Below are positions 4,875-6,979 of a stretch of 6,979 nucleotides of DNA, piece after piece (positions within the stretch are counted from its first letter, which is position 1; every line of letters begins with the position of its first letter). The notes below the pieces were generated by a model. That model made no database searches, was not told the DNA's origin, and worked only from the letters and a program-made list of their open reading frames with translations. The DNA lies in assembly GCA_014061035.1 (NCBI GenBank), contig JACGMN010000049.1, forward strand, positions 1 to 6,979, read 5' to 3'. A program made the position numbers and the translations under genes. This DNA comes from Candidatus Methanophagales archaeon. Its GTDB lineage: Archaea; Halobacteriota; Syntropharchaeia; Alkanophagales; Methanospirareceae.

Positions 4875-6309
4875 ATGAAAAGAAGACTGACTTCAGTGAT
4901 CCTAACAATATTCTTGTGCAGTCTCCTCGCTGTAACTTCTTCGGGACTTGAATATAATATCGTCAGTGATTATCCGGAGTTAAAACCGTTAGTTGAGCTT
5001 GTCGGTGAGGAGGATCTTTCGGTGATGCACCTATTAGGATTTAGGGTAGCAGATGAAGCAATGAGACTTTTGCCATTCAGCAGAGGGAGTGCAGCGGTCC
5101 TGACAATCACAAACGCCGGTTATCCTGTAATTGAGACAGATACCGCTGGCTGGCCCGAGACGTATTTCACGACCGAGGGCGCTATAGATGGTATCTTAGT
5201 AACCACTGGACACACTCCTGGACAGGGAAATCTCCTCATACCGCAGAGCTGCATCTATACCCCCCTATGGTTTGCTTTCTTTGATAAGAACACAGGAGAG
5301 TGTGTATATATATTTAGAGGTCAACCAGGATGTTCTCAGGACCTACCTGGATAGAGAGGCTGCCGGCAATGTGGATGTGGATTTCAAAGCATTTCTGAAC
5401 ATTCCCGCAGATGTGTTATTCTATAGGATTTCGAGGGTGAATATTAAGCCCACCGCTCTTATCGAGGCGGCAAATGCTGAGGCATGGGATCATAACTTCG
5501 CCGATAAGGTCTTTGGTGGCAATGAGTTCAGGATCCTCACTATAAGTGCTGTGTGGAGTAAAGGGATGAGTAACGTATTCGCTAACGCAGTTGAGCTCCA
5601 TAATCACATTTGCCCTGGCCTGACCAGCGGTTATTTCATAGCCCGGTACCTCGATGAGAATTTTCCCCTGGGTGAGGACGAATCCTATATCGTCTGGGCG
5701 GTTCCACCGTGATGCAAAGACGACGCCTTTAAGACAATCTTTGATGCTACCGTGGGTAAGAGACGTATGGCAGTCATGTATATCCCAAAGGATATGCGGG
5801 ACAGGCTTGAGCCAGAGTATAAAAACATAGCTGGCGTATATGTAAAGTTCAATAAGACAACAGGCGAGGCACAAGCTATAGTCCTGGGTTGGGACTGGGA
5901 GAAGGTCTGTGCTGACGTTGGAATAAGCAGGGCGGACTTCAAGGATCGCGCCACTTACAGATGGTGGTGGGCAAGGCTCAGGTCCAGTGTATTGCTTATG
6001 GACCGGCAACCTGAGGATTATGTCTCTACCCTGAAGGTGGTCGAGATGGGGAATCAGAGCTCGGTTAAAGCGATGAATACCAGGTGGATGGCAGTAGGCG
6101 CAAATCCTTTAGTTGAGCTTGGTCTTATGCCAGAGCTTGAAACTACGCAGGCACCAGCATTACCAGCAGAAACACCGACACCACCCGAACCAACACTGCC
6201 AGAAGAAAGACCGGCGCCGACAATCCCGGGACTTCCAGGACTTGCTCTCGTAGCCGCCATAGCCATAGCAGGTGCGATTGTCTATACAGCGAGAAGAAGA
6301 AAGAGATAA
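4875..6309 (+). pseudogene. Secreted, membrane-anchored FmdE-family protein, interrupted by a frameshift and an in-frame TGA
   Basis: Three segments in two frames rebuild one protein of about 478 residues. It has an N-terminal Sec-type signal peptide (MKRRLTSVILTIFLCSLLAV), then a domain of about 200 residues. An FmdE domain (PF02663) follows at about 225-340 with the hallmark H243-N-H245-x-C247-P-G and a CKDDA segment. The protein ends in a Pro/Thr/Glu-rich linker and a PGF-CTERM-like tail (PGLPGLA, one hydrophobic helix, RRRKR). Frame 0 runs to TAG 5352; the homologous-looking frame resumes from about 5302 (VYIYLEVNQDVL). One more TA in the TATATATAT run at 5305-5313 would restore the frame. 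The second break is TGA at 5710-5712, just before conserved Cys281, where Trp (TGG) is a likely ancestral codon. TGG encodes Trp elsewhere and TGA ends hypF, so the code is standard. The protein is probably extracellular and metal-binding rather than the cytosolic FmdE of formylmethanofuran dehydrogenase. Programmed recoding or assembly error remains possible. Confidence 0.8.
5305..5313 (+). repeat. TA dinucleotide run at the fmdE frameshift
   Basis: TATATATAT, that is (TA)4 plus T, lies exactly where the coding frame moves. Adding one TA unit gives C-V-Y-I-Y-L-E-V-N-Q-D and joins the upstream and downstream frames without loss, which points to a 2-nt slippage contraction here. Confidence 0.8.
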
Positions 6310-6349
6310 GATAAGATAAGATGAGATGAGATGAGATGAGATGAGATGA
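6305..6349 (+). repeat. Pentanucleotide tandem repeat (GATAA)3(GATGA)6 at the fmdE stop
   Basis: Nine perfect 5-bp units, three GATAA followed by six GATGA. The TAA stop of the FmdE-family gene (6307-6309) lies inside the first unit. The same GATAA motif occurs four times before hypC, about 3.3 kb away. The last unit overlaps the ATG (6346) of a small downstream ORF. Confidence 0.95.
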
Positions 6350-6483
6350 TCTGCTACGAATGTCAAAAATCGGGGGCAGAGGTAAAGAGCAGGCGCAACT
6401 TTGCCTTTCGCTTCCTTCCTTTTTTTCGTCATTCTCTCTCGATTCTGGATGAAAATATACAAATCCTTGTGCTTCATCAGTAA
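6346..6483 (+). pseudogene. Small CxxC ORF, possible DUF2180 remnant
   Basis: A 45-residue frame starts at the last ATG created by the GATGA repeat and ends at TAA 6481-6483, directly abutting the stop of the minus-strand RhuM gene. It begins MICYECQKSGAEV, which resembles the start of archaeal DUF2180 zinc-binding proteins (MxCYxCxKxGxxx). The remainder (RRNFAFRFLPFFRHSL) lacks the second CxxC and looks unrelated, so if this is DUF2180 it is a truncated fragment. It may also be chance. It would be expressed only from the upstream fmdE transcript. Confidence 0.3.
6420..6426 (+). terminator. Oligo-T tract, possible transcript end after fmdE
   Basis: A run of seven T inside a pyrimidine-rich stretch (CTTCCTTCC before it, CGTC after it) about 110 bp after the FmdE stop. 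Archaeal transcription often ends at such T runs without a hairpin. It would fall inside the small CxxC ORF, which weakens the case for that ORF. Confidence 0.35.
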
Positions 6484-6978
6484 TTACAATATTACAATAA
6501 TACCATCTCGCCTGGTATATCCTTCTTGGCGATCTACTTCCTGATTGAATTTTTGTATGGTAGTAAAGACATAAGTTTTGTGATGGGTCATCAATTCCGC
6601 CAGATGCTTACCGCTGGCCGGCCGACAGGGATTTTTGTCATTATCAACCACGCCACACCCGGCAAAAGTCTTGTATATTTGCGTATCCAGGTCATTCTTA
6701 GCAATGCTTACATCGGTTTTTCTAATGGCTCCCTTAGGTGAGGTTCTCCAATGCGTAAGCTCCATATTTGGTCTCCCGCTGCCAACAACACTGTGGTGAA
6801 TAATTTCTGCCGCGGTTTGGCCGGTTATCGCCCAATGAAGCTTGTTTTGAACAGTAGCAAAAAATTGCCTAGTAATTTCTTCATTCGGATCATAATCAGC
6901 GCTGCACTGCGCGTAAATATCGGTGATTTTCTGGTAGAATCTGCGCTCGCTACTGCGAATATCACGGATTCGCGCCAG
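6484..6978 (-). CDS. RhuM family protein, C-terminal part (5' end outside window), with atypical C-terminus
   Basis: Read on the minus strand the frame is open from the window edge to TAA at 6486-6484, about 164 residues. It contains LARIRDIRSSERRFYQKITDIYA, then DYDPNEEITRQFFATVQNKLHWAITGQTAAEII, then PNMELTHW, then IRKTDVSIAKN. This is the conserved C-terminal half of the RhuM (virulence protein RhuM-like, COG3943) family. Members are common in mobile and defence-rich regions, often beside type I restriction-modification genes; their function is not established. After IAKN the family normally continues for about 90 residues with NRIVTMYLDYAE-like and LDAFLRFNER-like segments. Here a different sequence of about 65 residues (DLDTQIYKTFAGCG, then HLAELMTHHKTYV) follows, and neither alternative frame restores the family pattern. 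This points to a recombinant or decayed 3' end. The many CGN arginine codons suggest transfer from bacteria. Confidence 0.75.
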   Translation of the reverse strand: MARIRDIRSSERRFYQKITDIYAQCSADYDPNEEITRQFFATVQNKLHWAITGQTAAEIIHHSVVGSGRPNMELTHWRTSPKGAIRKTDVSIAKNDLDTQIYKTFAGCGVVDNDKNPCRPASGKHLAELMTHHKTYVFTTIQKFNQEVDRQEGYTRRDGIIVIL

Positions 6979-6979
6979 T

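Noticed and set aside
5416..6009. A 197-codon open frame on the minus strand opposite the FmdE gene
   Set aside because: It is antisense to sequence with clear FmdE motifs, has no family resemblance and no promoter, and is rich in residues expected from reverse reading.
4875..6309. A genetic code with TGA read as Trp throughout
   Set aside because: hypF and the DUF169 gene end at TGA, and the FmdE protein itself uses TGG for its other tryptophans.
6160..6477. A 105-codon minus-strand frame spanning the GATGA array
   Set aside because: It contains an SSHLISSHLISS-type run produced by the repeat and Trp/Cys-rich antisense sequence; it has no ribosome site and no recognisable domain.
6526..6741. 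A 71-codon plus-strand frame opposite the RhuM gene
   Set aside because: The RhuM frame on the other strand has strong family motifs, so this is its antisense shadow.

Overview
The window reads as an archaeal chromosome segment, most likely from a methanogen-related or anaerobic methane/alkane-oxidising euryarchaeote. The evidence is a 48-residue archaeal/eukaryotic-type ribosomal protein eL40, an exported FmdE-family protein with a PGF-CTERM-like tail, TATA/BRE-like promoters with A+T-rich boxes, a DUF169 protein, a MetE-C-like methyltransferase, and heavy AGA/AGG/ATA codon use. The exact lineage cannot be fixed from the sequence alone.

Layout. Bases 1-300 hold the 3' end of a DUF169 gene. 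Next come a tiny eL40 gene (373-519), complete hypF (576-2936) and hypC (2966-3241), all on the plus strand and probably partly co-transcribed. HypF makes the cyanide ligand precursor and HypC carries the Fe(CN)2CO unit, so the organism should make a [NiFe]-hydrogenase encoded elsewhere. A MetE-C-like methyltransferase gene (3210-4346, minus) runs convergently and overlaps the hypC tail by 32 bp. Its control region (4347-4534) is shared back-to-back with a short plus-strand membrane gene (4535-4786), which looks like the N-terminal part of an ECF transporter S component. Then comes a secreted FmdE-family gene (4875-6309), broken by a 2-nt slip in a TA run and by an in-frame TGA. A small CxxC ORF (6346-6483), possibly a DUF2180 remnant, ends exactly where a minus-strand RhuM-family gene (6484-6978, cut by the window edge) ends. 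RhuM marks the start of a more accessory region.

The most unusual property is a recurrent short-tandem-repeat signature. Hexanucleotide repeats that preserve frame sit inside hypF (ACAAGC, Thr-Ser tract), hypC (GGGATA-type, Gly-Ile tract) and the methyltransferase gene (ATCACA on its coding strand, Ser-Gln tract). Pentanucleotide GATAA/GATGA repeats sit only in non-coding sequence, one immediately before the hypC start codon and one straddling the stop codon of fmdE. Unit size follows coding constraint, which suggests a genome-wide microsatellite process filtered by selection. The 4347-4534 region adds two further tandem duplications of about one helical turn each, one duplicating a TATA-like box and one lying just upstream of a BRE/TATA.

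No RNA gene, CRISPR array or complete insertion sequence was seen. I do not see a clear novel multi-gene system. The best candidates for follow-up are the repeat signature and the doubly interrupted FmdE gene.
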